Shown: one piece after another, positions 16,134-24,825 of the stretch | Layout of the letters: every line of letters begins with the position of its first letter | Numbering within the stretch: position 1 is the first letter of the stretch | From: an uncultured Bacilli bacterium | Lineage (GTDB): Bacteria > Bacillota_I > Bacilli_A > RF39 > UBA660 | Direction of reading: 5' to 3' | Length of the DNA stretch: 45,409 bases | NCBI GenBank assembly: GCA_944358775.1 | Contig: CALVRU010000008.1 | Coordinates: 1 to 45,409 of the forward strand | Position numbers and translations under genes: made by a program | The notes under the pieces: generated by a model | What the model saw: the letters and a program-made list of their open reading frames with translations, nothing else | Database searches by the model: none | What the model was told of the DNA's origin: nothing

Positions 16134-16707
16134 ATGATAATAATTCGTTTATATAAATCGTCGACAGTAACATATCGAATCCAAAAATGATCAGATAGAA
16201 ACCGAAGGCAATCGCCGAAGCAGTAAACCCGGTCATCGGTTGGAAAATAAACAAGAAAGCGAAGACAAATTGAACAAGTGCTTCAATCAACGTTATAAAC
16301 CATGGCCGATGATAACGAATACGGCGAATCATCATATTCATTTTAATACATCCGAGTACTAAAGCAATAAATCCTAAACTAAAACCTAGGAATGCTAATG
16401 TTACGTCATGTTTTACTAGGAAAACAATACCAATAAAAATACTTAATAAACCGGTCGTAAGTTCTAAACCAATGAGTTCTTCATCTTCCCAGTTTGCAAG
16501 GCAATATGCGATCTCTTCCATTCCATAGAGTAATACGATAATACCGATTACAATTGTTAGAGAGGATGCTACTTCTTTTGGAAAAATGCATAGCAATGTA
16601 CCTGTTATCAACAGTAAAATACTACTTAAAATTGGTAGTGCAATCCATCGTCTTTTCATTTTTTTCCATTCTTTTTCCATCTTTTCCAACTCTTTTTTCT
16701 GGGTCAT
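16132..16707 (-). CDS. DUF308/HdeD-like integral membrane protein
   Basis: The 191-residue protein has a charged N-terminus (residues 1-20) and six hydrophobic helices arranged as three hairpins (about 22-45, 48-70, 80-98, 102-120, 137-158 and 161-188). The repeated FxxGxxxLxxG-like patterns and the total length match the DUF308/HdeD family, linked in other bacteria to acid or envelope stress. The function here is unknown. The ATG follows AAGGAGGGG at ideal spacing, and an extended -10 (TGGTATAAT) lies upstream at 16735-16743. Confidence 0.75.
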   Translation of the reverse strand: MTQKKELEKMEKEWKKMKRRWIALPILSSILLLITGTLLCIFPKEVASSLTIVIGIIVLLYGMEEIAYCLANWEDEELIGLELTTGLLSIFIGIVFLVKHDVTLAFLGFSLGFIALVLGCIKMNMMIRRIRYHRPWFITLIEALVQFVFAFLFIFQPMTGFTASAIAFGFYLIIFGFDMLLSTIYINELLS

Positions 16708-16734
16708 CTTTACCCCTCCTTCTATTCTATTACT

Positions 16735-16743
16735 ATTATACCA
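16735..16743 (-). promoter_or_regulatory. Extended -10 promoter of the DUF308 gene
   Basis: TGGTATAAT on the minus strand lies about 28 bases before the start. No good -35 is visible. Confidence 0.6.
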
Positions 16744-16857
16744 TACTTTTCTTTTTTTACTTTTCTTTTTTGGTTTTTTTTGTTGTCGGAATCTATGAGT
16801 TAGACACTGTCATAAACTCCATGATTATTTAATATAGTCTTTTAGGAGGACTTGTCT

Positions 16858-19500
16858 ATGTTGATACCGAAAAAGACAAAGATCGAATGTGGATTAACCC
16901 AAAAAGAAGTAGAAAATAACCGGAAATTATATGGAAAAAATGAGATTAGTGCCGTCGAAAAAGATAGTTTTTTTAAGAAACTACTCGAAACTTTAGGAGA
17001 TCCGATCATTAAAATCTTATTAATTGCTCTAGCTATTAAGGTCGTTTTTTTATTTCAAGATTTCGACTGGTTTGAAACATTAGGAATCGTTATTGCTATT
17101 TTTATCGCTTCTTTTATTTCGACCTTATCGGAATATGGGAGCGAACAAGCTTTTGAAAAATTACAAGAAGAATCGAGTCGAACAAATTGTAAAGTGAAGA
17201 GGGGTCATAAAGTTTTAGAGATCCCGATCGATGAAGTGGTCGTAAATGATCTGATCTTATTACAATCCGGAGATAAAATTCCAGCAGATGGAATGATTAT
17301 TCAAGGAGAAATATTCGTCGATGAATCATCTCTTAATGGAGAAACGAAAGAGGCTTATAAAGAGCCTAGTAGCACAAGTACTTTAACGGATAAAAATCTT
17401 GTTTATCGCGGGACAACTGTCTATTCCAAAGAAGCCTGGATGCAAGTTATGAAAGTAGGGAACGATACCTTTTATGGACAAATGGCAAAAGAATTACAAG
17501 AAACTCAACCGGAGAGTCCTCTTAAAATTCGCTTGCGTGGACTAGCGAAAGTGATTAGTCGAATCGGTTATTGCAGTGCCTTTTTCGTTTCTTTTTCTTA
17601 TTTATTTAGTGTGATTGTACTTGAAAATCAATTTGATTGGAATCTCATTTGGAATACGATTACGAATTTTCCGGTCATTAGTTCTCATATTTTATACGCC
17701 TTGACTTTAAGTGTTACAATCATCGTCGTCGCCGTTCCAGAAGGATTACCTATGATGATCACTTTGGTATTATCTTCTAATATGAAACGGATGTTGAAAA
17801 ATCATGTATTGGTGCGAAAACTAGTTGGTATTGAAACCGCCGGCAGTCTCAATTTGTTATTCACCGATAAAACCGGTACTTTGACAAAAGGAAAACTGGA
17901 AGTCATCGGATTGGTTTCGGGTAGTTTAAAAGAATATCGCTCCTTACAAGATCTTAAAGTTTATCCCGATTATGAAAAAATCGTAAGGATGTCAATGGCC
18001 ATCAACAATGCTAGTTCTTATAGTGAAGATAATCAATCGATCGTCGGAGGCAATATCACAGATCGAGCACTTTTATCCTTTATTGGAAATGAACTACCTT
18101 GTGATTATAAGACGATATCAAGTGTCGCTTTTGATAGTAAAAATAAATATGCTTCCACTTTAATTGAAAGTTCTTTTGGAAAATGGAATCTCATTAAAGG
18201 ATCGTTTGAATTATTGCTTCCAAAATGTCGATATTATTATAATGAACTCGGTAAAAAAATCAGTTTCTCGCCTACTTCTTTTCAATCTTTATTAACGGAG
18301 AAAGCAAAACAAGGAATACGTATTTTAGCACTCGCAATCAATAATAATTACCAGTGTGATCATCTTGAAAATTTGACTTTAGTGGCGTTAGTATTTATCA
18401 AGGATGAAGTGCGACCAGAAGCGATCGAGGGAGTTCGTTTGGTTCAAGAAGCTGGTATCGAAACCGTCATGATTACGGGTGATAATAAAGATACCGCGCG
18501 GGCCATCGGTGAAGAGGTCGGTTTGATTCAGTCCGAACAAGATCTTGTTTTAACAAGTAGTGAGTTGAGTCACATGTCCGATGAAGAAGTAGCAGCCTTA
18601 TTGCCACGACTTCGAATTGTTGCAAGAAGTCTCCCCCAAGATAAAAGTAGGCTCGTGAAAATCGGACAAAGTTTAGGGCTTGTCGTCGGAATGACGGGTG
18701 ACGGGGTAAATGATGCTCCAGCTTTAAAAAAGGCGGATGTCGGATTTGCTATGGGAAGCGGTACTGAAGTCGCAAAAGAAGCCAGTGAAATTGTAATTTT
18801 AGATGATAATTTTCTTTCTATTTCGAAGGCAATTTTATTTGGTCGAACGATTTTTAAGAGTATTCGGAAATTTATTATTTTTCAATTGACGATGAATTTA
18901 TGCGCAGTTTCCCTTTCCATTTTCGGTCCTTTTATCGGTGTCGAAACACCTGTTACGGTCATTCAAATGTTATGGATTAATATGATCATGGATACTTTGG
19001 CGGGAATTGCCTTTGCTTATGAATCACCATTAAAGGAATATATGAAGGAACCTCCTAAGAAAAAAGAAGAACCAATCATGAATTCTTATATGTATGGAGA
19101 AATTATTTTTACGGGTCTTTACTCTTCTCTTTTATGTATTCTGTTTTTGAAATTACCGATGATCAATCAATTATTCCGAAGTGACCCTGACAACAAGTTT
19201 TTAATGACTGCTTTCTTTGGACTTTTTATCTTTATGGGAATTTTCAATTGTTTTAATGCGCGAACTCATCGTCTCAATTTGTTCGCTCATCTTTATCGAA
19301 ATAAAATTTTTATGATCGTTATCACGTTTATCTTACTCGTGCAAATTTATTTGATTTATTATGGTGGAACATTGTTTCGAACATTTGGGCTTACCTTCCA
19401 TGAGTTTGAAATCATGATTTTGCTGGCGGCCACGGTCATTCCGATAGACTGGCTACGAAAGATCTTTTTACGACTTCGTGGACAAAAAGGCGGCGTTTAA
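16858..19500 (+). CDS. PMCA/SERCA-type calcium-translocating P-type ATPase
   Basis: The protein has 880 residues from the ATG spaced 7 bases after AGGAGGA (a TTG two codons earlier is too close). It carries all P2-type landmarks: actuator TGE-type loop (DESSLNGETKEAYK), VAVPEGLPM in helix 4, the phosphorylated aspartate D337 in FTDKTGTLT, MITGDNKDTARAIG and MTGDGVNDAPALKKADVGFAMG. About ten transmembrane helices are visible. PEGLP and the overall order favour Ca2+ export over Na+/K+. It is monocistronic, with a hairpin terminator that uses the last base of the stop codon. Confidence 0.9.
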   Translation: MLIPKKTKIECGLTQKEVENNRKLYGKNEISAVEKDSFFKKLLETLGDPIIKILLIALAIKVVFLFQDFDWFETLGIVIAIFIASFISTLSEYGSEQAFEKLQEESSRTNCKVKRGHKVLEIPIDEVVVNDLILLQSGDKIPADGMIIQGEIFVDESSLNGETKEAYKEPSSTSTLTDKNLVYRGTTVYSKEAWMQVMKVGNDTFYGQMAKELQETQPESPLKIRLRGLAKVISRIGYCSAFFVSFSYLFSVIVLENQFDWNLIWNTITNFPVISSHILYALTLSVTIIVVAVPEGLPMMITLVLSSNMKRMLKNHVLVRKLVGIETAGSLNLLFTDKTGTLTKGKLEVIGLVSGSLKEYRSLQDLKVYPDYEKIVRMSMAINNASSYSEDNQSIVGGNITDRALLSFIGNELPCDYKTISSVAFDSKNKYASTLIESSFGKWNLIKGSFELLLPKCRYYYNELGKKISFSPTSFQSLLTEKAKQGIRILALAINNNYQCDHLENLTLVALVFIKDEVRPEAIEGVRLVQEAGIETVMITGDNKDTARAIGEEVGLIQSEQDLVLTSSELSHMSDEEVAALLPRLRIVARSLPQDKSRLVKIGQSLGLVVGMTGDGVNDAPALKKADVGFAMGSGTEVAKEASEIVILDDNFLSISKAILFGRTIFKSIRKFIIFQLTMNLCAVSLSIFGPFIGVETPVTVIQMLWINMIMDTLAGIAFAYESPLKEYMKEPPKKKEEPIMNSYMYGEIIFTGLYSSLLCILFLKLPMINQLFRSDPDNKFLMTAFFGLFIFMGIFNCFNARTHRLNLFAHLYRNKIFMIVITFILLVQIYLIYYGGTLFRTFGLTFHEFEIMILLAATVIPIDWLRKIFLRLRGQKGGV

Positions 19501-19527
19501 AAAAACGTACTTTCTCGTACGTTTTTT
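19500..19527. terminator. Bidirectional terminator after the P-type ATPase
   Basis: AAAAAACGTAC pairs perfectly with GTACGTTTTTT around TTTCTC. It overlaps the ends of both convergent genes. Confidence 0.9.
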
Positions 19528-20182
19528 AGGATTCTGTTTTCATTTCAGATTGTTCTTTTTTCATAAAGGCTAATCCTTTGTAATTTGGCCGATCGACATA
19601 CTTTAACCATACGTAATCTCCTATGTTCACCTGAAAATCTTGGGTTGGTTGCGTTAACACTTCTGCATAGTAAACATCTTTTTCTTCTTGATATTCTTCG
19701 ATACGGCCGATTACAAATTCATTTCGATGAGTTCGATCGAGCAGTAAAAACTTAACATTATCGACTTTTATTTTATCACGTGACTCATCTAATTTTTGTT
19801 GTTGTCTGGTCGATAGCATTTTCTCATATGGATCATAATATTGATTCATCTCTTCTATGACCGTATCCGTTCCTTTTATTTTACGCGCAAGCTCGTCCGG
19901 AACGGGAGTAAGATCCAATAATTCCATCTCGCTATATCTTAAGATATCCAGATGAGAATCCAAATATTTTTGATCTAACGATGCTATTTTATTTTCGACT
20001 TCGATCGTTCCTAGAATTCTTAGGGAAATTCCTTCTTCGTGATCAATATAACAAAAACTTAAAAGTGGATATCCTTTTTTCTTTAAGTGAAATAGTTTGT
20101 TTATTCGTTTGATGTCTTTTTTATTTTCTAGTAAAAACCATTTTCGATCTAAATCACGAAAAGGAATTGTGTTTGCTATCAT
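19526..20182 (-). CDS. Protein of unknown function behind the amidohydrolase
   Basis: I do not recognise this 218-residue soluble protein. It is rich in charged residues. The N-terminal half resembles short beta strands with one helix, and the C-terminal part (about 138-210) reads like a small beta-barrel: KFLLLDRTHRNEFVIGRIEEY, then YYAEVLTQPTQDFQVNIGDYVWLKYV. No signal peptide or membrane helix is visible. It starts 17 bases after the amidohydrolase stop with a TAGGTGG-like ribosome binding site, so the two form an operon. The stop codon overlaps the bidirectional terminator. Confidence 0.65.
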   Translation of the reverse strand: MIANTIPFRDLDRKWFLLENKKDIKRINKLFHLKKKGYPLLSFCYIDHEEGISLRILGTIEVENKIASLDQKYLDSHLDILRYSEMELLDLTPVPDELARKIKGTDTVIEEMNQYYDPYEKMLSTRQQQKLDESRDKIKVDNVKFLLLDRTHRNEFVIGRIEEYQEEKDVYYAEVLTQPTQDFQVNIGDYVWLKYVDRPNYKGLAFMKKEQSEMKTES

Positions 20183-20199
20183 ACTTTACCACCTATTCT

Positions 20200-21795
20200 T
20201 TACATACTCTTCTTTTGAAAGACTAGTCTACCATCTTTCCAAGTTTCCAACACTTCTATTTCTTTGATCTTATCCGGAGCAACGGTTAATGGGTTATCGC
20301 TTAAGACGACGAGATCGGCATTTTTACCAGGCTTAATACTTCCTTTTTTGTTTTCTTCAAAATACTGATACGCAGCATGAATCGTGACTGCTTTCAAAGC
20401 TTCGTATGGACTGATTCGTTCGTTTTCTCCTAATAGATAGCCATTCTTTGTTTTACGATTCACACTACACCAAATCGTATGTAACATATCCGGTGCAATT
20501 ACAGGCGTGTCCTGATGAAAGGTATAGATCAGTCCCATATCGATCGCCGTTTTTACCGGACTAATCCGAGAAGCTCTTTTTAAACCTAGATTTTGTAGGT
20601 GAATATCACCCCAATAGTAGACATGATCGACAAAGAAACTTGGAATCATGTTTAATTTTTTCATTTTCTTTAATTGTTCCTCACGAACGGTTTGGGCATG
20701 AATCATAACCGGTCGACATGTATCTTGAAAATGTCTTTTCTGAACGACATTTAAATAACTGTTGACCAACTGTTCTGAAGCAGCATCACCGTTACAGTGG
20801 GCTAATAATTGTAGTCGTTCTTTTAAAGAGGTCATGATAAAAGATTCTACTTCTTTATCTTGATGAGATGGATATCCGCGATAGGTTTTCTCGTTTTTAT
20901 AAGGAGTGAGCATCCAGGCTGTTTTTCCTTGTGGCGAACCGTCTAAAATGATTTTATATCCACCGATCTTCAAATGATGATTATATTTTCTTACATATTC
21001 TGCTGCTTCTTGAATGAGATCGTGATTGTTTTCTAAATCGATGTAACTAACGACATCGACGATCCATTTGTCTTTTCTTGCCATCTCTTTTAATAAAGCA
21101 AAGTCTTCTTTTTTGGTAAGGCCATCTTGTACTGTCGTAATACCATGCTCTAAATATACTTTTTGAGCTTGATCCAGTTGTTCCAACAATTGGGTTTGAT
21201 CTTTTTCTTGAACGACACTTGCTAAAGTGAAAAAAGCAGTTTCTTCTAAATAACCGTTCGGCTCTTTTGTATTCTGACATCTACCAATCTGACCACCGAC
21301 GGGGTCTTCACTATTACGATCTATCTTTAGAAGTTCGAGCCCTTTCGAATTGACTACTCCCATATGACCGGAAGTATGGGTAATCATAATGGGAATTTCT
21401 TTGGAAACTTGATCTAATAAATTTTTATCCGGGTGTTCTTTTTCCATTAGTGAATTGTGATCGTATCCAAAACCAATCAACCAATTTTCTTTGGCAATAC
21501 TATGATTTTGAAGATGCTCTTGCAATTTTCTTTTGATATCATCAAATGAACTAGTCTCTTGTAATGGAACTAAACTAAGTGTCTGCGCCAACGCACTGAT
21601 ATGACTATGGGCATCGATAAACGCTGGTAACATACACTTTCCTTGTAGATCGATCAATTCTGTTTCTTTCGTTTGCTCGTTTAATATTTCTTCGTTCCCA
21701 CAAGATAAGATGATCCCATCTTTGATATGCAAACAATGATAGATAGTCGACTCTTCCATTGTTATAATCGTTCCATTATAAAATATTTTGTCCAT
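20200..21795 (-). CDS. YtcJ-like metal-dependent amidohydrolase
   Basis: The 531-residue protein belongs to the amidohydrolase-3 group. It starts with a small beta domain (FYNGTIITMEES) and the metal-binding FIDAHSHI. Later come THTSGHMGVVNS, VQDGLTKK, IHAQTVREEQLKK, FHQDTPVIAPDML and the closing GSIKPGKNADLVVLSDNP. Enzymes of this group hydrolyse amide, urea-like or formyl groups on varied substrates, and the substrate cannot be inferred. An ATG with AGGTGATAAGA spacing is preferred to a GTG three codons earlier. It is first in a two-gene unit. Confidence 0.88.
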   Translation of the reverse strand: MDKIFYNGTIITMEESTIYHCLHIKDGIILSCGNEEILNEQTKETELIDLQGKCMLPAFIDAHSHISALAQTLSLVPLQETSSFDDIKRKLQEHLQNHSIAKENWLIGFGYDHNSLMEKEHPDKNLLDQVSKEIPIMITHTSGHMGVVNSKGLELLKIDRNSEDPVGGQIGRCQNTKEPNGYLEETAFFTLASVVQEKDQTQLLEQLDQAQKVYLEHGITTVQDGLTKKEDFALLKEMARKDKWIVDVVSYIDLENNHDLIQEAAEYVRKYNHHLKIGGYKIILDGSPQGKTAWMLTPYKNEKTYRGYPSHQDKEVESFIMTSLKERLQLLAHCNGDAASEQLVNSYLNVVQKRHFQDTCRPVMIHAQTVREEQLKKMKKLNMIPSFFVDHVYYWGDIHLQNLGLKRASRISPVKTAIDMGLIYTFHQDTPVIAPDMLHTIWCSVNRKTKNGYLLGENERISPYEALKAVTIHAAYQYFEENKKGSIKPGKNADLVVLSDNPLTVAPDKIKEIEVLETWKDGRLVFQKKSM

Positions 21796-21812
21796 TCTTA
21801 TCACCTATTGTT

Positions 21813-21821
21813 ATTATACCA
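21813..21821 (-). promoter_or_regulatory. Extended -10 promoter of the amidohydrolase operon
   Basis: TGGTATAAT lies on the minus strand, about 18 bases before the ATG at 21795. Confidence 0.6.
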
Positions 21822-21848
21822 TAATCGATGAATTTCTTTCGCTTCTTT

Positions 21849-22448
21849 CTAACTTTCCGTAAAAAAGTTTTGCACTTTTTGCCATAAATGTTTGGAGCGA
21901 TTGCTATGATCCACTAAAGTGATCACCATACTATTTTCATCTAACCAAATGTTTTCAATAATCATTCTTTCCTTCGTTACGGGGTTATAGGCAATCCGCG
22001 ATTCATCTTCATATTCGATGTAGACGACATCGATACTTTTTTCTTTCTGAATCGCATTTTCGATTAATTGAATGCAATAAATATCTTTTTTCTCTTTCCA
22101 TTGATATTTTTCATATACCTTCATATTGAATGTCTGATATAGCATTTTATAATGGGTCTTTAAAAATTGATATAAATTATTTCGAATATCTTCGGTCTTA
22201 TTCGAACTGCTTTTTTGATAAAAATGTTCCTGCGATAAGATAATCACCCATTGATGATAAGTGAATTTCGGTAATAAAAAATCCACTTTATCGAGCAGTT
22301 GTTGATGCCATTTTTTACTTTTCAAAAGTTTTTCGATATCTTGCCCACTGGCCAATTCGATCATATCTAAATTGACATATTGTGATAAATACGTGACAAA
22401 ACGATTGCTATAATATCTCTGCCAAAAATCTTTCCATGCTTGAATCAT
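21849..22448 (-). CDS. Protein of unknown function, aromatic-rich
   Basis: I do not recognise this 199-residue protein. It is soluble, unusually rich in Trp, Tyr and Gln, and seems helical in the first 120 residues (MIQAWKDFWQRYYSNRF). The C-terminal 70 residues look like beta strands (IDVVYIEYEDESRIAYNP, WLDENSMVITLVDHSN). The start has a GAGGTGA ribosome binding site. The upstream gene on the same strand ends in a terminator, so this is probably a separate transcript. Confidence 0.6.
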   Translation of the reverse strand: MIQAWKDFWQRYYSNRFVTYLSQYVNLDMIELASGQDIEKLLKSKKWHQQLLDKVDFLLPKFTYHQWVIILSQEHFYQKSSSNKTEDIRNNLYQFLKTHYKMLYQTFNMKVYEKYQWKEKKDIYCIQLIENAIQKEKSIDVVYIEYEDESRIAYNPVTKERMIIENIWLDENSMVITLVDHSNRSKHLWQKVQNFFTES

Positions 22449-22496
22449 AAGATCACCTCTGTTACTTTTGTATCATATCACTTTTTTAATCATGAA

Positions 22497-22520
22497 AAAA
22501 GTACTTATATCAGTACTTTT
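22497..22520 (-). terminator. Terminator overlapping the end of the 211-aa gene
   Basis: AAAAGTACT pairs with AGTACTTTT, and on the minus strand six T residues follow. The stem includes the last codons of the gene ending at 22505. Confidence 0.75.
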
Positions 22521-23140
22521 GGAATCTTTCGTAAATTTTTTTCTAGCGCATGATGATGTTCTTCTTCGGAAGCCATCGTTGGTTTCAATTGTAAGCTTTG
22601 CTCTAACAAGAAAACCCATTCTATTTCTGAACGCAATTGCTCAAGAGCTACTCTTTTTGTTTGAGGGTCCATTTTTTGATAGAGTGGATTACTCTCTACT
22701 AAAAATTCTTCATTTCTTTTTTTTAGAATCTGTAGGGCCTCATTTAGATTCATCCATTTGTGAGGATGGTCTAGTTGGATTAGTAATGGTTCGAGTCCGG
22801 TAGCACCGACGATTTCTTCCCGATGATATCCTTTCTTTTCGAAAAACTCACGTGGATGTTCGTCTTGATAATCACGAAAATCCGTTAATTTGTGATTTTT
22901 TACCACTACCATTTGCCTTACTTTTTCTGGACCTGTCATCACTTTGTTACTTCGGAGTGGAACATAGCCATCTGGAACTTGAATTAATAATTCTTTGAAA
23001 GCATTGATATCGTAAGTTACTTCAATTCGTTTTTGTGTTTCATCGTAACTGGATGTCGGGTAAATAAATACTCTGTTTTCTGTAATAATGTTCCCCATAT
23101 ATAACGTATTTGTATTAAAAAAAGTCAACCATTGATTCAT
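22505..23140 (-). CDS. Protein of unknown function
   Basis: I do not recognise this 211-residue soluble protein. Its first half contains strands (NIITENRVFIYPTSSYD, RIEVTYDIN, DGYVPLRSNKVMTGPEKVRQMVVV). The second half is helical and charged, including an EEEHHHALEKN stretch that could bind metal. It has one of the best promoters in the window and is divergent from the 170-aa gene. A terminator covers its 3' end, so it is monocistronic. Confidence 0.6.
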   Translation of the reverse strand: MNQWLTFFNTNTLYMGNIITENRVFIYPTSSYDETQKRIEVTYDINAFKELLIQVPDGYVPLRSNKVMTGPEKVRQMVVVKNHKLTDFRDYQDEHPREFFEKKGYHREEIVGATGLEPLLIQLDHPHKWMNLNEALQILKKRNEEFLVESNPLYQKMDPQTKRVALEQLRSEIEWVFLLEQSLQLKPTMASEEEHHHALEKNLRKIPKVLI

Positions 23141-23175
23141 GTTTGATCCTATCCTTCTTGCATTTGGTAATTTGC

Positions 23176-23204
23176 ATTATAACATCCCCCTCTCTTTTTG
23201 TCAA
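23176..23204 (-). promoter_or_regulatory. Consensus sigma-A promoter of the 211-aa gene
   Basis: TTGACA, a 17-base spacer and TATAAT preceded by TG (extended -10) lie on the minus strand; both hexamers match consensus. Confidence 0.85.
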
Positions 23205-23211
23205 AAGGGTA

Positions 23212-23220
23212 TGTTATAAT
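23212..23220 (+). promoter_or_regulatory. Extended -10 promoter of the 170-aa gene
   Basis: TGTTATAAT lies on the plus strand, 22 bases before the ATG at 23243. It faces away from the neighbouring minus-strand promoter, whose -35 is only 8 bases away, so the two divergent promoters may compete for polymerase. Confidence 0.65.
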
Positions 23221-23242
23221 GTATTAGAAAGGAGTTGCTTTT

Positions 23243-23755
23243 ATGACAAATGACGTTTTAAATTGGACTTATCAAAATGTAAAATTATATGTTCGTGATC
23301 TTACTTGTGATTGGCATTTATTACAACTATATCAAAAAAATCAGATTTTAACGGATCCTAGTTATATTGAGATGTCTTATAAATTAGGAGGTATGTTAAA
23401 GGAACATAATACCCGGTTTTGTATTTTATCAGCACATGCGATGGATATGACAGAGTTAGAACATGGTACTGACTGGGGACTAGCTGTTTTACCAGCAAAT
23501 AGTTATTTTAAAGTGCTATCGATATTTGCGATTCAAAATAAGACGTTTATCGTATTATTGCAAATAAAACCGGAACATCAAACATTTCATATAGAAAATA
23601 AAATCAGTATCGATGAACAATTTGTCGAACTAGTAAAAACAAAAATGAAAGAAGTAAGCCATCAAGAAGTTGTCTCTTTTCTGAAAGATGATCTTTGGAT
23701 AAAAAAAGTCAATTTTCCGATTGGTCTTACTCTAGATGGAACGTTTTTTCATTAA
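23243..23755 (+). CDS. Protein of unknown function
   Basis: I do not recognise this 170-residue soluble protein. It has no signal peptide or clear catalytic motif. Features include an aromatic N-terminus (LNWTYQNVKLYVRDLTCDWHLLQLY in parts), a central strand-rich region (FCILSAHAMDMTELEHG, FKVLSIFAIQNKTFIVLLQI) and a charged C-terminal helix. The AGAAAGGAG ribosome binding site is well placed. It is monocistronic, with a bidirectional terminator starting at its stop codon. Confidence 0.6.
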   Translation: MTNDVLNWTYQNVKLYVRDLTCDWHLLQLYQKNQILTDPSYIEMSYKLGGMLKEHNTRFCILSAHAMDMTELEHGTDWGLAVLPANSYFKVLSIFAIQNKTFIVLLQIKPEHQTFHIENKISIDEQFVELVKTKMKEVSHQEVVSFLKDDLWIKKVNFPIGLTLDGTFFH

Positions 23756-23796
23756 AAAAGGAAATCAGCTGACGACTGGAGCTTGATTTCCTTTTT
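23755..23796. terminator. Bidirectional terminator between convergent genes
   Basis: AAAAAGGAAATCA pairs with TGATTTCCTTTTT around a 16-base loop, serving the convergent 170-aa and zinc-ribbon genes and overlapping the end of each. Confidence 0.85.
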
Positions 23797-24709
23797 GAAA
23801 GCAGAAAAGTGCATTGGTACTTAAATTTTGCATACAACTTCGATTGTGATTGTTACGAACGAGTCCAAACGTATATTCACTTTGTGGTTCATCCATCTCA
23901 TTGGTTACATCAATTCCATCTTGGACTATTTTTAAATTTGTTAAGATAAGATGGTAATATAAATAACTACTGTCCGCATAAGTGATATCTCCATAGGTAT
24001 TGATACCGTTTTCTGTTTGTAAAAGTCCTTCGATATAATCTTTTTCTGGATTGCTACGATCTTCGTGATAGATAAAGGTACCATCTTCTTTTAGAATGAG
24101 TACGCTATCGCCACCATCTTGGAGCCAGGCAGCATATATTTCTTTTTTATTGTTGAAATTCTCTTCCATTTCAGTTACTATTTCTTCGTTATCTTCTTCT
24201 TGAAAAAAGTGCATATGGTTTTCATAAAATTGATCGGTAATGCCAAAAATAATAGCAAACACAAAAAGGATTCCAAAAAACAGGATCGAACATGCTGATA
24301 TGACAGCACCGATGACTCCTAGTTTTTTATTGTCTTTAAAACCGATCAGTGAGAAAACGAAACCGATAACAGCAAGCGGTAACGCGATAAATGGAAAGAT
24401 AAAGATAATGCACATGGCAATAATCGCAAAGATAAGACCGACAACGGCAGTTCCAGAGTGATGTTCTTCGCTTTGACGATAGGTTGCCAATTTTTCATGT
24501 GGTGTTTTGGTATCTTCATCGGTTGATTCTTTTAATTTTGTACCACAGAATGGACAAACTGTCGTCTCTTTTAATAAATGTTCACTGCAGACAGGGCAGA
24601 CAATGAATGGAGCTTCGACTTTTTCTTTTACTTCCTCTAATTCAGCCCCACAATAATTGCAGTATTTTTGATTTAACCCTACTTTTTCGCCACATTTTTT
24701 ACAGTACAT
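23765..24709 (-). CDS. Double zinc-ribbon membrane protein
   Basis: The 314-residue protein starts with two zinc-ribbon motifs, each built from two CxxC pairs (C3/C6 with C17/C20, then CPVC with CPFC around residues 38-55). An acidic linker follows, then about three hydrophobic helices in residues 85-160 (VGLIFAIIAMCIIFIFPFIA and following, with the DUF4190-like repeat GxxFxxIG). The extracellular part (about 165-314) contains strands such as SVLILKEDGTFIYHED. Such proteins are widespread in gut Firmicutes, with unknown roles. The start has an AGGAGG site and a clear promoter. Confidence 0.75.
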   Translation of the reverse strand: MYCKKCGEKVGLNQKYCNYCGAELEEVKEKVEAPFIVCPVCSEHLLKETTVCPFCGTKLKESTDEDTKTPHEKLATYRQSEEHHSGTAVVGLIFAIIAMCIIFIFPFIALPLAVIGFVFSLIGFKDNKKLGVIGAVISACSILFFGILFVFAIIFGITDQFYENHMHFFQEEDNEEIVTEMEENFNNKKEIYAAWLQDGGDSVLILKEDGTFIYHEDRSNPEKDYIEGLLQTENGINTYGDITYADSSYLYYHLILTNLKIVQDGIDVTNEMDEPQSEYTFGLVRNNHNRSCMQNLSTNALFCFQKGNQAPVVS

Positions 24710-24734
24710 TCTTTATCCTCCTATCTTAATTATT

Positions 24735-24763
24735 ATCATACTGTTTTCTAGAGTCAAAGTCAA
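24735..24763 (-). promoter_or_regulatory. Promoter of the zinc-ribbon protein gene
   Basis: TTGACT, a 17-base spacer and TATGAT lie on the minus strand, about 25 bases before the start. Confidence 0.75.
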
Positions 24764-24793
24764 TTATTGGACGAATTTTTGACATTTTCCCAT

Positions 24794-24820
24794 AAAAAAG
24801 AGCAATCTATTCCATTGCCC
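24794..24820 (-). terminator. Terminator of the ABC transporter operon
   Basis: GGGCAAT pairs with ATTGCTC (one G-U pair) around a 7-base loop and is followed by TTTTTT on the minus strand, just after the permease stop. Confidence 0.75.
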
Positions 24821-24825
24821 TTCCT

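Noticed and set aside
22785-22810. GGTTCGAGTCC suggesting a tRNA 3' end on the plus strand
   Set aside because: The flanking stem pairs poorly, there are no D or anticodon arms upstream, and the bases encode GATGLEP within an intact minus-strand gene.
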